Source: Maricaulis sp.
Lineage (GTDB): Bacteria > Pseudomonadota > Alphaproteobacteria > Caulobacterales > Maricaulaceae
Length of the DNA stretch: 37,057 nucleotides
Assembly: GCF_015665295.1 (NCBI RefSeq)
Contig: NZ_JADFAJ010000008.1
Coordinates: forward strand, 1 to 37,057
Direction of reading: 5' to 3'
How positions within the stretch are numbered: position 1 is the first letter of the stretch; every line of letters starts with the position of its first letter. Positions 27,150-35,437 of the stretch are shown here, piece by piece. Made by a program: the position numbers and the translations under genes. The notes beneath the pieces are model-generated. The model saw only the letters and a list, made by a program, of their open reading frames with translations, was not told the origin of the DNA and did no database searches.

Positions 27150-27671
27150 ATGAATGACGAGGCAAGAAGCCTGCAGCGGGAATTCTTTCGCATCGACGAG
27201 GATGTGATTGATCGCGTGCAACACCTCAAGTCACGCCTCATGAAATACGCCGAAGAGGCGCTTGAAACAGTGTTCGATCACCTGATCGGCAATCCGGATG
27301 TCGCGCACTATTTCGAGATTGACGACAACGTCACCTATCTGCGCGCCGGGATGCTGGCCCATTGCGACGAGCTGTTCTCGGCCCGGTTCGACGAGCACTA
27401 TTACGAATCCACCGAAGGCATGGGCGAGCGTCACGCCAAGCTGGAATTCCCGCCGCATGTCTATACGGCCGCCTATTCCAACATGTTCGCGCGCATCGTC
27501 GAGCTGGCCATGGCCGACCGCCGCAGCTTCAAGACCGACGACATCACCGCCCTCTCACGCATCACCCACTACGATATCGAACTCTCGATGGGCGCCTTCT
27601 ACCGCCACATCATGGACAAGCGCGCCGCCCTGACCTCGGACGCCCACAAGATCCGGCATCTGGTCGACTGA
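27150..27671 (+). CDS. Single-domain globin of the globin-coupled sensor/protoglobin type
   Basis: A 173-residue heme protein candidate. The ATG at 27150 has AAGGG at a good distance; upstream in-frame starts give a leader with no family likeness. The helix pattern and GERHAKLEFPPHVYTAAYSNM match the region around the proximal histidine of sensor globins, here His95. There is no kinase, cyclase or chemotaxis output domain. Stand-alone domains of this type are thought to sense or store O2 or NO. It lies between ubiB and coaC. An imperfect CGATTT-N5-AAATCG repeat at 27088-27104 could be an operator. Heme binding is inferred from the motif. Confidence 0.75.
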   Translation: MNDEARSLQREFFRIDEDVIDRVQHLKSRLMKYAEEALETVFDHLIGNPDVAHYFEIDDNVTYLRAGMLAHCDELFSARFDEHYYESTEGMGERHAKLEFPPHVYTAAYSNMFARIVELAMADRRSFKTDDITALSRITHYDIELSMGAFYRHIMDKRAALTSDAHKIRHLVD

Positions 27672-27750
27672 GCTGAAGCTCACCCCCGGAGAGCCTTGGG
27701 ATTTCACCGCTGAGGGTTTACCTGTACGGGACTTTCAGCGGAGGCATGAC

Positions 27751-28293
27751 GTGGCCGACAAGTCCATTCTTCTGATCATTGGCGGCGGAATTGCTGCCTA
27801 CAAGGCGCTGGAACTGGTCCGGACCCTCAAAAAGCGCGGCATTGCCAGTCGCTGCATCCTGACCCGCGCCGGCAGCGAATTCGTCACGCCGCTGTCTGTC
27901 TCGGCCCTGTCCGGCGACAAGGTCTATGGCGAGCTGTTCAATCTCACCGACGAAGCCGAGATGGGTCATATCGAGCTGTCGCGCTCGGCCGATCTCGTTG
28001 TTGTCGCACCGGCGACCGCCGACCTGATGGCCAAGGCCGCGACCGGCCTGGCCAATGACCTCGCCTCCACCACCCTGCTCGCGACCGACAAGCCCGTCCT
28101 GATGGCTCCGGCGATGAATGTGCGCATGTGGGAGCATCCGGCGACCCGGCGCAATCTGGCGACCCTCAGGGGTGATGGCGTGCATTTCGTCGGGCCGGAC
28201 GAGGGCGAGATGGCCTGCGGCGAGTTTGGTCCGGGCCGACTGGCCGAACCCGAGGCGATTGCCGATGCCGTCGTGAGCCTGCTGAATGGCTGA
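27751..28293 (+). CDS. coaC: Phosphopantothenoylcysteine decarboxylase, separate from CoaB
   Basis: FMN enzyme that decarboxylates 4'-phosphopantothenoylcysteine in CoA synthesis; 180 residues. It starts at a GTG (27751) with GGAGG six bases upstream. Active-site residues are all present: His73 in GHIELSRSADL, PAMN at 120-123, and Cys156 in MACGEFGPGRL, matching His75, Asn125 and Cys158 of E. coli Dfp. In most bacteria this is the N-terminal half of a CoaBC fusion; here it ends with a TGA and coaB follows in another frame with an 8-bp overlap. Either a real gene split or a frameshift of a once-fused gene. Confidence 0.93.
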   Translation: MADKSILLIIGGGIAAYKALELVRTLKKRGIASRCILTRAGSEFVTPLSVSALSGDKVYGELFNLTDEAEMGHIELSRSADLVVVAPATADLMAKAATGLANDLASTTLLATDKPVLMAPAMNVRMWEHPATRRNLATLRGDGVHFVGPDEGEMACGEFGPGRLAEPEAIADAVVSLLNG

Positions 28294-28936
28294 CACGCTG
28301 AAGGGTCGCCACGTCCTGGTCACGGCCGGACCGACGCGTGAACCGATCGACCCGGTCCGCTTCATCTCCAACCACTCCTCGGGCAGGCAGGGCTATGCCA
28401 TCGCCGCCGCCTGCGCCGCGCTGGGCGCCCGGGTGACGCTGGTTGCCGGCCCGACGGCCCTGCCGGACCCGGACGCCGTCGAGACCATCCATATCGAGAC
28501 GGCGCGCGACATGCTGGCAGCCGTCGAGACCTCCCTGCCCGCCGATGTCTTCATCGCCGTGGCAGCCGTCGCCGACTGGCGCCCGGCCGAGCCATCCGAC
28601 CGCAAGCTCAAACTCGACAAGGCGCGCTTTTCCAGCCTGCCGCTGGTCGAGAATCCGGACATTCTCAAGACGATCGCGCAGATGGGCGACGGCCGACCCG
28701 GCCTGGTCATCGGTTTCGCAGCCGAGACCCATGATGTCGAAACCCTCGCCGTCGCCAAGCGCAAGCGCAAGGGCTGCGACTGGATCGTCGCCAATGATGT
28801 CTCCGGCGATGTGATGGGCGGCGCCGAGAATGCCGTCCTGCTGGTCACTGCAGACGGCGTGGAGAGCTGGGATCGGGCCGAGAAGAGCGAAATCGGCCGG
28901 CGATTGGCGGCCCGGATTGCCGAAGCACGCGTCTAG
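28286..28936 (+). CDS. coaB: Phosphopantothenate-cysteine ligase, separate from CoaC
   Basis: CTP-dependent ligase that joins cysteine to 4'-phosphopantothenate; 216 residues. The ATG at 28286 overlaps the coaC stop by 8 bp, so translation is probably coupled. Motifs: VTAGPTREPIDPVRFISNHSSG (shown in part, with Asn29 in SNHSSG), AAVADWRP, GFAAETHDVE, and VANDVSG. It corresponds to residues 191-406 of E. coli Dfp. Together with coaC both steps are covered, and both halves look intact. Confidence 0.92.
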   Translation: MADTLKGRHVLVTAGPTREPIDPVRFISNHSSGRQGYAIAAACAALGARVTLVAGPTALPDPDAVETIHIETARDMLAAVETSLPADVFIAVAAVADWRPAEPSDRKLKLDKARFSSLPLVENPDILKTIAQMGDGRPGLVIGFAAETHDVETLAVAKRKRKGCDWIVANDVSGDVMGGAENAVLLVTADGVESWDRAEKSEIGRRLAARIAEARV

Positions 28937-29009
28937 CGCGTCAGGCACTGGCCAAATCAGCCGGGCTTGGCTTTGATGCGCCCCATCACTCGCCAGCCAG
29001 GATGCTGCC

Positions 29010-29468
29010 ATGTCGACCGTGCCCGTGAAGATCAAACCGCTCGATCATTATGAGGGCCTCGCTTTGCCGGCCTATGAGACCGCCCAGTCCGCCGGCATGG
29101 ATCTGCGCGCCGCTGTCCCGGCTGACGCCCCCGTCTCGATTCCGCCTGGTGAATGGCGATTGATCCCCGTGGGGATCGCCATCGCCCTGCCCGCCGGTTT
29201 CGAAGCCCAGGTCCGCCCGCGTTCGGGCCTGGCCGCCAAGCACGGCATCTCCTGTGTGAACACGCCAGGCACCGTGGATGCAGACTATCGCGGCGAGATC
29301 CGGGTCAATCTGATCAATCACGGCAAGGCCAATTTCGTCGTCAATCGCGGTGACCGCATCGCCCAGATGATCGTCGCCCCGGTCACCCAGGCGGTCTGGG
29401 AGGTCGCCGACACGCTCGACGAAACCGGGCGCGGCGCGGGCGGTTTCGGCTCCACCGGTACGAAATAG
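29010..29468 (+). CDS. dut: Deoxyuridine triphosphatase
   Basis: Hydrolyses dUTP to dUMP and PPi, keeping uracil out of DNA and supplying dTMP synthesis. It is 152 residues long. The five trimeric dUTPase motifs are in order: [43 protein letters not shown], and the C-terminal [10 protein letters not shown] that closes over the active site. The ATG at 29010 gives the expected N-terminus. It follows coaB by 73 bp, as in many alphaproteobacteria. Confidence 0.97.
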   Translation: MSTVPVKIKPLDHYEGLALPAYETAQSAGMDLRAAVPADAPVSIPPGEWRLIPVGIAIALPAGFEAQVRPRSGLAAKHGISCVNTPGTVDADYRGEIRVNLINHGKANFVVNRGDRIAQMIVAPVTQAVWEVADTLDETGRGAGGFGSTGTK

Positions 29469-29542
29469 CCGGTACGACTGACACAGTCGTCACTGGCGCT
29501 TGGCTGGCGGACACCTACATTGGCCGCAAACGGAGATCTGAC

Positions 29543-30493
29543 ATGACCGACACACCCGGCCGCGGCCGCATCTACGCCTCCATCGCTGACACGGTCGGCA
29601 ATACGCCGCTGGTCGAGCTGAAAAAGCTCGCCGCCGCGCATGGCGCCAAGGGCCGCATCCTGGCCAAGCTGGAATTCTTCAATCCGCTGGCTTCGGTGAA
29701 AGACCGGATCGGCGTGGCAATGATCGATGCGCTGGAAGCGGCCGGGAAGCTGGGCGAGGGCGCGGTCATGGTCGAACCGACCTCGGGCAATACCGGGATC
29801 GGCCTGGCCTTTGTTGCCGCCGCGCGCGGCCACCGCCTGATCCTGACCATGCCGGAATCGATGTCGATCGAGCGCCGCAAGCTGCTCAAGCATCTCGGTG
29901 CCGAACTCGTCCTGACCGAAGCCGCCAAGGGCATGAAGGGCGCCATCGCCAAGGCCCAGGAAATCATCGACGCCACGCCCGGCGCAGTGATGCCAAGCCA
30001 GTTCGCCAATCCGGCTAATCCGGAAATCCACCGCAAGACCACCGCGCTGGAAATCTGGAATGACACGGCCGGCGAGGCCGATGTCCTGGTCTCCGGCGTC
30101 GGCACGGGCGGTACGCTGACCGGTTGCGCCTCGGTGCTGAAAGAAAAAAAGCCGGGCTTTCACGTCGTCGCCGTCGAGCCGACCGACAGCCCGATCCTGT
30201 CCGGCGGCGCCCCCGGCCCGCACAAGATCCAGGGCATTGGCGCCGGTTTCGTGCCGGACATTCTCGACACCGGGCTGATCGATGAAGTTGTGACAGTCTC
30301 CAATGACGACGCCTTCGCTTTTGCGCGCGAAGTCGCCAAGCTGGAAGGCGTGCCCGGCGGCATCTCCTCCGGCGCCGCACTGAAAGCCGCCATCGACGTC
30401 GCCAAGCGCGATGACATGGCCGGCAAGACGATCGTGGTGATCCTCGCGAGCTTTGCGGAGCGGTATCTGTCGACGGCACTGTTCGAGGACTGA
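29543..30493 (+). CDS. cysK: Cysteine synthase (O-acetylserine sulfhydrylase)
   Basis: PLP enzyme that makes L-cysteine from O-acetylserine and sulfide; 316 residues. The PLP lysine is Lys53 in LASVKDRIG, the substrate loop is EPTSGNTGIGL, the phosphate-binding loop is GVGTGGTLTG, and PEIHRKTTALEIW is the usual neighbouring stretch. An ATG with a CGGAGAT site begins the gene. The A-type enzyme is favoured over CysM by the length and motifs. An inverted repeat lies just downstream. Confidence 0.95.
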   Translation: MTDTPGRGRIYASIADTVGNTPLVELKKLAAAHGAKGRILAKLEFFNPLASVKDRIGVAMIDALEAAGKLGEGAVMVEPTSGNTGIGLAFVAAARGHRLILTMPESMSIERRKLLKHLGAELVLTEAAKGMKGAIAKAQEIIDATPGAVMPSQFANPANPEIHRKTTALEIWNDTAGEADVLVSGVGTGGTLTGCASVLKEKKPGFHVVAVEPTDSPILSGGAPGPHKIQGIGAGFVPDILDTGLIDEVVTVSNDDAFAFAREVAKLEGVPGGISSGAALKAAIDVAKRDDMAGKTIVVILASFAERYLSTALFED

Positions 30494-30502
30494 TCCCCGG
30501 AT

Positions 30503-30608
30503 TCCCTCTCCCCTGGGAGAGGGTCAGGGTGAGGGGTAAATCCCGGTGGTCTGCGGGAACATACCCCTCATCCGGCCCTGCGGGCCACCTTCTCCCAAGG
30601 GAGAAGGA
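30503..30608. repeat. Inverted pair of palindromic intergenic repeats
   Basis: Two copies of one element face each other between cysK and the helicase gene. The left copy has the hairpin CCCTCTCCCCTGGGAGAGGG (30504-30523) and ends GGTGAGGGGTA. The right copy starts TACCCCTCATCC and ends TTCTCCCAAGGGAGAAGG (about 30590-30607), and contains an extra hairpin GGCCCTGCGGGCC. The pair can fold into one large stem. This sequence type is widespread between genes in Proteobacteria. It may also end transcription of the two converging genes. Confidence 0.8.
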
Positions 30609-30623
30609 AAGGTCTCGCGTGTT

Positions 30624-31970
30624 TCAAGCACTCACACTCGCGGGAGCCGGATCACAGAAGGCGGTCACGTCATAGATCCGCGGGTCGGAGATGACATCTC
30701 CGGGTGTCAGGGGGCGTGACAATTCCAGCCCCTCCAGCGAGCGCGCCCGGGACAGGGCAACATAGGCCTGGCCGTGGGCGAAGAGGCGGCGGGCGAGGTC
30801 GAGATAGACCTTGTCCAGCGTCAGGCCCTGGGCCTTGTGGATGGTCATCGCCCAGGCCAGCCGTAACGGATACTGCGTGAAGGCACCGGCGGTTGTCTTG
30901 GTCAGGGCCTGTTTTTCCGGATCGAAGGCATAGGCATTGCGTTCCCATTTCTGGGCCTCGATCGCATGCACGGTCTCGCCGATGCGCACGCGCACGGCCT
31001 TCTCGTCGAAGCCTTCCACCTGCCCCAGCGTACCATTGACCCAGCGCCCCTGCGGGTCGTTGCGGGTCAGCATGACGCGGGCACCGATCTTGAGAATGAG
31101 CGGCTCCTCGGCCGGGAAGAGCCGCGGGTCGAACTGCCCCTCGACCTTGGCCTCGAAGGCCTTGTGCGAGGTCGGCAAGCCCTCCAGCCGCGCCTGGTTG
31201 ATGCGCCAGGCCGTCTCGTTGGTGGCCGTCAGCACGATATGCGACAGCGAGGCCTCCAGACCGGAGCGCCCGGTGACCCGCTCATTCAGGTCGGCCGCCT
31301 TGTCACTGTCGAGATCGCCATCGCGGATCGCATTGAGGATGTCGACGAAATACTCGTCGGTCTGGCGGAAAACCTGCTCCAGCTCGACATAGGAAAAGCC
31401 GGCATCGCGGAAGCTTTCCGGATGAAAGAAGAAGGGCCCGCCATAGGTCGATTCCAGATATTCCGCCTCGGCGCCCTGGATCACCGGCGGCAATTGCGCG
31501 AGATCACCGACCAGCACGATCTGGACCCCGCCGAAGGGCTCATTGCGCTCGCGATTGAGACGCAAGGATTTGTCGATCGCCCACATCATGTCGGCGCGCA
31601 CCATGGATATCTCGTCGATCACCAGGGTTTCCAGCGCCTGCACGACCCGGCGGTGGCGCACCTTGCGGATATCGCGGGCGCCGATCATGCGTGGCGGGAA
31701 ATGGAAAAAGGAGTGGATGGTCTGGCCACCCGCCTGCATCGCCGCCACACCGGTCGGCGCGATCACGGCAGCGCGCGGCCCGGCCCGGCGCAGGAATTCG
31801 CGCATCAAGGTCGTCTTGCCGGTCCCGGCGCGCCCGGTGAGGAAGACGTTCGGCCGCGCCGTTGCCAGCCAGTCGAGCAGGCGTTCCTGATGCTCGGACA
31901 GGGCCAGTAAGGGCAGGGCCGGTGCGGGCAGGGTCGGGGCGGGCAGGGTCGGATTGGCGGGAACGGACAT
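30624..31970 (-). CDS. PIF1-like superfamily 1B DNA helicase
   Basis: A 5'-3' helicase-type ATPase of 448 residues, starting at the ATG at 31970; the frame stays open to 32072 but this leader is not family-like. Motif I is FLTGRAGTGKTT (about residues 46-53 for the P-loop), motif II VIDEISMVRADM, motif III VLVGDLAQLPPV, then QVFRQTD, motif V AWAMTIHKAQGLTLDKV and motif VI YVALSRARSLEGLE. The first 25 residues are a Pro/Ala/Leu-rich tail coded by a G-rich tandem repeat. PIF1 helicases unwind G-quadruplexes and remove replication blocks. Single-gene unit, converging on cysK. Confidence 0.9.
   Translation of the reverse strand: MSVPANPTLPAPTLPAPALPLLALSEHQERLLDWLATARPNVFLTGRAGTGKTTLMREFLRRAGPRAAVIAPTGVAAMQAGGQTIHSFFHFPPRMIGARDIRKVRHRRVVQALETLVIDEISMVRADMMWAIDKSLRLNRERNEPFGGVQIVLVGDLAQLPPVIQGAEAEYLESTYGGPFFFHPESFRDAGFSYVELEQVFRQTDEYFVDILNAIRDGDLDSDKAADLNERVTGRSGLEASLSHIVLTATNETAWRINQARLEGLPTSHKAFEAKVEGQFDPRLFPAEEPLILKIGARVMLTRNDPQGRWVNGTLGQVEGFDEKAVRVRIGETVHAIEAQKWERNAYAFDPEKQALTKTTAGAFTQYPLRLAWAMTIHKAQGLTLDKVYLDLARRLFAHGQAYVALSRARSLEGLELSRPLTPGDVISDPRIYDVTAFCDPAPASVSA
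31901..31947 (+). other. G-rich tract with eight GGG runs, G-quadruplex-prone
   Basis: Eight runs of at least three G occur in 47 bases on the plus strand (the template strand of the helicase gene), with loops of 1-8 bases. Four or more suffice for a G-quadruplex. An imperfect 15-bp tandem repeat (GGGCAGGGTCGGGGC type) generates it. The tract encodes the Pro-rich N-terminal segment. Confidence 0.75.
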
Positions 31971-32081
31971 GGCGCCAGATTGCCCCTGTTCGCGCCGGGA
32001 ACAAGCCCGCAAAGCGGGCCGCCGGGGTGCTAAATCAGGTTTGCCCTTGATGCGGAGCGCCAATCCCGTCACCTAGGGGGC

Positions 32082-32831
32082 ATGACCTCGGAAATCGATA
32101 TCGACCGTTTCGCCCGCCACCTTGTACTCAAGGAAATCGGCGGACCCGGCCAGCAGGCCCTCGCCCGCACCCATGTTGCCATCATCGGCGCCGGCGGACT
32201 GGGCGCGCCGGCCAGCCTCTATCTGGCGGCCGCCGGGATCGGAACGATCAGCCTGATCGATGCCGATACGGTGAGTGTCGACAATCTGCAGCGCCAGATC
32301 ATCTACCGCACCGGCCAGATCGGTACCGCCAAGGCCAAGACCGCGGCCCGGGCCCTGCGTGCGCTCAACCCGGGAACGCGGGTCAAACCGGTCGTGAAGG
32401 CGATCGATGGTGAGAACGCCAAGCGCCTGATCGGGAAGGCGGATCTAGTGCTCGATGGGTGTGACAATTACGAGACCCGCTATGCGGTCAATGCCGCCTG
32501 CCTCGCCACCGGCAAACCGCTGATCTCGGGCGCTGTCGGTCGCTGGGACGGCCAGGTCTCGATCTTCAATGCCCGCCCGGAAGCGCCCTGCTATCGCTGC
32601 TGGGTGCCGCAGACGCCTCCGGATGCGGAAACCTGCGAGCGGGTCGGCGTTGTCGGCGCCCTGACCGGCGTGATCGGCTCGATGATGGCGCTGGAAGCGA
32701 TCAAGCACATCTGCGCCGCCGGCCAGACCCTGGACGGCCGCATTCACCTGTTCGACGGCCTGTCGATGGAAAGCCGCACGGTGACGCTTGACAAGGATCC
32801 GGCCTGCCCCGCGTGCAGCGGCCAGGGCTAG
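32082..32831 (+). CDS. moeB: MoeB/ThiF-type adenylyltransferase
   Basis: Activates the C-terminal glycine of the MoaD or ThiS sulfur carrier by adenylation; 249 residues, the MoeB length. The nucleotide loop is GAGGLGAPAS (36-45), followed by the DADTVSVDNLQRQI segment with its Arg finger. The structural zinc is held by Cys170/Cys173 (CYRC) and Cys242/Cys245 (CPAC). Cys185 (ETCERVGV) is the conserved cysteine. There is no rhodanese domain, so it is MoeB rather than MOCS3. It is divergent from the helicase and overlaps the next gene's stop by 4 bp. ThiF is the alternative. Confidence 0.9.
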   Translation: MTSEIDIDRFARHLVLKEIGGPGQQALARTHVAIIGAGGLGAPASLYLAAAGIGTISLIDADTVSVDNLQRQIIYRTGQIGTAKAKTAARALRALNPGTRVKPVVKAIDGENAKRLIGKADLVLDGCDNYETRYAVNAACLATGKPLISGAVGRWDGQVSIFNARPEAPCYRCWVPQTPPDAETCERVGVVGALTGVIGSMMALEAIKHICAAGQTLDGRIHLFDGLSMESRTVTLDKDPACPACSGQG

Positions 32832-33043
32832 CGTTTCGCCGTCAGCTGCAATCCCAGCCCGATCGCCAGGCCTGGTGCCAGGCCAAACAGAACGCCAAGC
32901 AGGATGCTGCCGGTGACGAGGGCGATGATCAGCCAGAGCGCGAGCCCGGCCGCGAGGCCGGCGAGAAAACCGAGCGGCTTGCGGAAACGCGCCGGCGCGG
33001 GCATCGGCCCTTGCGGGGCCGGAGGGGGCGAAGAGGTGGTCAT
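32828..33043 (-). CDS. Small membrane protein, function unknown
   Basis: A small protein with a Pro-rich N-terminus (about 20 residues) and two closely spaced hydrophobic segments (GFLAGLAAGLALWLIIALVT and ILLGVLFGLAPGLAIGLGL) separated by a short turn; the Gly-rich pattern suggests tight helix packing. The start at 33043 (71 residues) has AAAGG at a fair distance; an in-frame ATG at 33064 (78 residues) is also possible. I do not recognise the family. It converges on moeB with a 4-bp overlap of stops. Confidence 0.6.
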   Translation of the reverse strand: MTTSSPPPAPQGPMPAPARFRKPLGFLAGLAAGLALWLIIALVTGSILLGVLFGLAPGLAIGLGLQLTAKR

Positions 33044-33117
33044 GGCACCCTTTGTGGACGCCATGACCTCACAGGAATCTGGTCGCTGGTTTAACTCTTG
33101 GTCAGACGCTTCACATC

Positions 33118-34038
33118 TCAGCGCGAGAAAGAGCGGCCATTGCCCACGGCGTCATTGTAGAGCGTCTCGACCATGCGATCGGTCGTGATGAAGCCCCAGT
33201 TCCAGTCGTCATGGAAGTCGGCCAGCGGCTCGGCTGCCCGCACCATGTCGAGGTCAGCACCGCCCTCGACCAGCGTGCGCACGCGGAAGGCGGCCTCACG
33301 CAACATGGCGATCGAGGCTTCCAGCTCGGTCCGTGTCGACAAGGGGCCATGGCCGGGAATGATGCGGGTGTCCGGGCCGGCCATGGCCAGGCCACGCTCC
33401 ATCGCCGCGAGAAAACCATCGACCGTTCCACCGGACGCAATGTCGATGAAGGGGAACCAGCCCGAGAAGAACACATCGCCCATGTGCAATATGTCGGCTT
33501 CGCGGAAGTGGACGAAGGCATCACCATCGGTGTGGGCCGCCGGAACGTGGGTGACCTCAACGGTCTGGCCGTTCATGTGAAAAGTCAGGTCCTCGCCGAA
33601 TGTGAGGATCGGCAGGGCGCCCGGCTCCTGTGTCCAGGCGTCGTCTGCCGCCTCGATCCGGGCGCGGATATTGTGGTGCGCCGCGATCGTCGAGCCGAGC
33701 CGGGCAAAATGTGCATTTCCGCCGGAGTGGTCGCCATGCCAATGCGTGGAGACGATGAAGCGCGGCGCGCCTTCACCGGCGATTTCAACAATGGCACCTT
33801 CGATGACCGGCCCGGTATTCGGCAGCTGGTCGTCGACCATCACAATGCCGTCCTCACCGGTCAGGATTGCCAGATTGCCCGCAATCCCGGTCGAGATCAT
33901 GTGGACGCCATTGCCCATATCGGTCGAGGTCGCCGTGACTTCAGGCTGCTGCGTGGTTGCAGACAGGGCGGGCGCGGCAACGCCGCTGCCGGCGGCCAAA
34001 ATGGCTGCGGCGCTGGTAATGGCCAGACGAAAACTCAT
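33118..34038 (-). CDS. Periplasmic metallo-beta-lactamase-fold hydrolase
   Basis: A 306-residue exported zinc hydrolase. The signal peptide (1-27) ends SGVAAPALSA. The metal ligands are in place: HxHxDH as THWHGDHSGGN (His99, His101, Asp103, His104), His169 in PAAHTDGD, Asp188 in HMGDVFF, and His230 in IPGHGP. The ATG has GGAGGGGATT before it. The motif pattern matches class B-like stand-alone hydrolases (SoxH/QuiP type) rather than a true carbapenemase; the substrate is unknown. It is divergent from the SH3-type gene, with 195 bp between. Confidence 0.88.
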   Translation of the reverse strand: MSFRLAITSAAAILAAGSGVAAPALSATTQQPEVTATSTDMGNGVHMISTGIAGNLAILTGEDGIVMVDDQLPNTGPVIEGAIVEIAGEGAPRFIVSTHWHGDHSGGNAHFARLGSTIAAHHNIRARIEAADDAWTQEPGALPILTFGEDLTFHMNGQTVEVTHVPAAHTDGDAFVHFREADILHMGDVFFSGWFPFIDIASGGTVDGFLAAMERGLAMAGPDTRIIPGHGPLSTRTELEASIAMLREAAFRVRTLVEGGADLDMVRAAEPLADFHDDWNWGFITTDRMVETLYNDAVGNGRSFSR

Positions 34039-34233
34039 GGAATCCCCTCCCGATTCGGGTCCCGGACGGCACCTGCCAACCGGACTGATCGTGCAAATAT
34101 AGGCAGGCGGAGCGGAATTTCATCCTCCCGCGCGACACGATTGCGTGCCGTGTGCAAATCACGCGAGGATTTTCCGTACGATTTACCGCCTATTCACCGA
34201 AGCAGCGCACCACAGGAGGCGAAGGAGTCCCGC

Positions 34234-34815
34234 ATGATCCGCGCCATCACATCCGCTCTCGCCCTGGCCTGCCTTGCCTGTCTCGCCAGCCCGGCAGCGC
34301 TTCATGCCCAGGACACGGAACACACCGCCACCCCGTCGGGCCAGGCCGTGCCGCGCTTTGTGTCGCTCAAGGTGGATGTCGCCAATGGCCGCTCGGGCCC
34401 CTCGTCGCAGCATCCGATCGCCTGGCGCTATCTGCGCGCCGGACTGCCGATGGAAGTCATCGCCGAAACACCGGACTGGCGCCGCGTACGCGACCCGGAG
34501 GGCGAGATCACCTGGATGCACCGATCCATCCTGTCGGGCCGGCGCTCGGTCTACACGCTGGAAGAGACCACGCTTCATGCCCGCGACAGCGACAGCTCGC
34601 CCATCGAAGCGGTTGCAGAGGCCGGAGTCATCCTCTCGCTTGAACGCTGCCGTACGGGCTGGTGCCGTGTCGAGGCCCAGGGATTTCGCGGCTGGGTACG
34701 GCCCCACACCTTGTGGGGCGTGTATCCACAGGAGCTGGACGGCGAGACCGGCGAGGACAGCGACGGCAACCCCGCCTTGAGCCCCTCCGTCGCGCATGAT
34801 ACCGCTCTGCCCTGA
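34234..34815 (+). CDS. Secreted bacterial SH3-domain protein
   Basis: A 193-residue exported protein. The ATG at 34234 has GAAGGAG and gives a signal peptide ending in ALHAQ. Two SH3-type repeats follow (about 40-100 and 110-170): [20 protein letters not shown] and [20 protein letters not shown], each ending in a short W-containing strand ([38 protein letters not shown]). This two-repeat form is common in alphaproteobacteria and is thought to bind cell-wall material. The tail is acidic and disordered. The open frame continues upstream to 33211, but this is a shadow of the hydrolase gene. Confidence 0.85.
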   Translation: MIRAITSALALACLACLASPAALHAQDTEHTATPSGQAVPRFVSLKVDVANGRSGPSSQHPIAWRYLRAGLPMEVIAETPDWRRVRDPEGEITWMHRSILSGRRSVYTLEETTLHARDSDSSPIEAVAEAGVILSLERCRTGWCRVEAQGFRGWVRPHTLWGVYPQELDGETGEDSDGNPALSPSVAHDTALP

Positions 34816-34904
34816 TCTGCTCGGCTGACCACGGATGGCCGGGTTTTATTGACCAGCCCGGTGATCGCCAAGCGCCTTCACACGAGGCGCAACTGATCGG
34901 CTAC

Positions 34905-35423
34905 ATGACTGAACGCAAAAGCTCTTTCAGCTATAACGACCTGATCGACTCCAGCAATGGGAAGATGTGGGGACCCGACAACGCACAACTCCCCGCGCCG
35001 CCCATGCTGATGATGGATCGCATCACTCACATCGATGACGAAACCGGCGAATACGGCAAGGGCCAGATTGTCGCTGAACTCGACATCAATCCCGACCTCT
35101 GGTTCTTCGAATGCCACTTCAAGGGCGACCCGGTGATGCCGGGCTGCCTGGGCCTTGATGCCATGTGGCAGCTGGTGGGCTTCTTCCTGTGCTGGAAGGG
35201 CAATCCCGGCAAGGGCCGCGCCCTGGGCGTCGGCGAGGTGAAATTCACCGGCCAGATCACGCCTGACTGCAAGACCGTCCGTTATGTCATCGACTTGAAG
35301 CGCGTCATCCAGCGCCGCCTCATCATGGCCATCGGTGATGGCCGTGTCGAAGTCGATGGCAAGACCATCTATACTGCCAAGGATTTGCGCGTGGGCCTGT
35401 TCAAGCCCGGCGAAATGGCCTGA
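34905..35423 (+). CDS. fabA: 3-hydroxydecanoyl-ACP dehydratase/isomerase
   Basis: Bifunctional dehydratase and isomerase that introduces the cis double bond in type II fatty acid synthesis; 172 residues. The active site is His71 in [11 protein letters not shown] and Asp85 in [10 protein letters not shown]. The GFFLCW segment also fits FabA and not FabZ. With fabB next (14 bp after) and fabI after that, this is the anaerobic unsaturated fatty acid pathway. The operon's upstream spacer (89 bp) shows a TTGACC but no good -10. Confidence 0.96.
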   Translation: MTERKSSFSYNDLIDSSNGKMWGPDNAQLPAPPMLMMDRITHIDDETGEYGKGQIVAELDINPDLWFFECHFKGDPVMPGCLGLDAMWQLVGFFLCWKGNPGKGRALGVGEVKFTGQITPDCKTVRYVIDLKRVIQRRLIMAIGDGRVEVDGKTIYTAKDLRVGLFKPGEMA

Positions 35424-35437
35424 CCCAGGAGAGCCTC

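Noticed and set aside
33211-34233. N-terminal extension of the SH3-protein frame
   Set aside because: It runs antisense through the hydrolase gene; the ATG at 34234 has a good ribosome binding site and begins a signal peptide.
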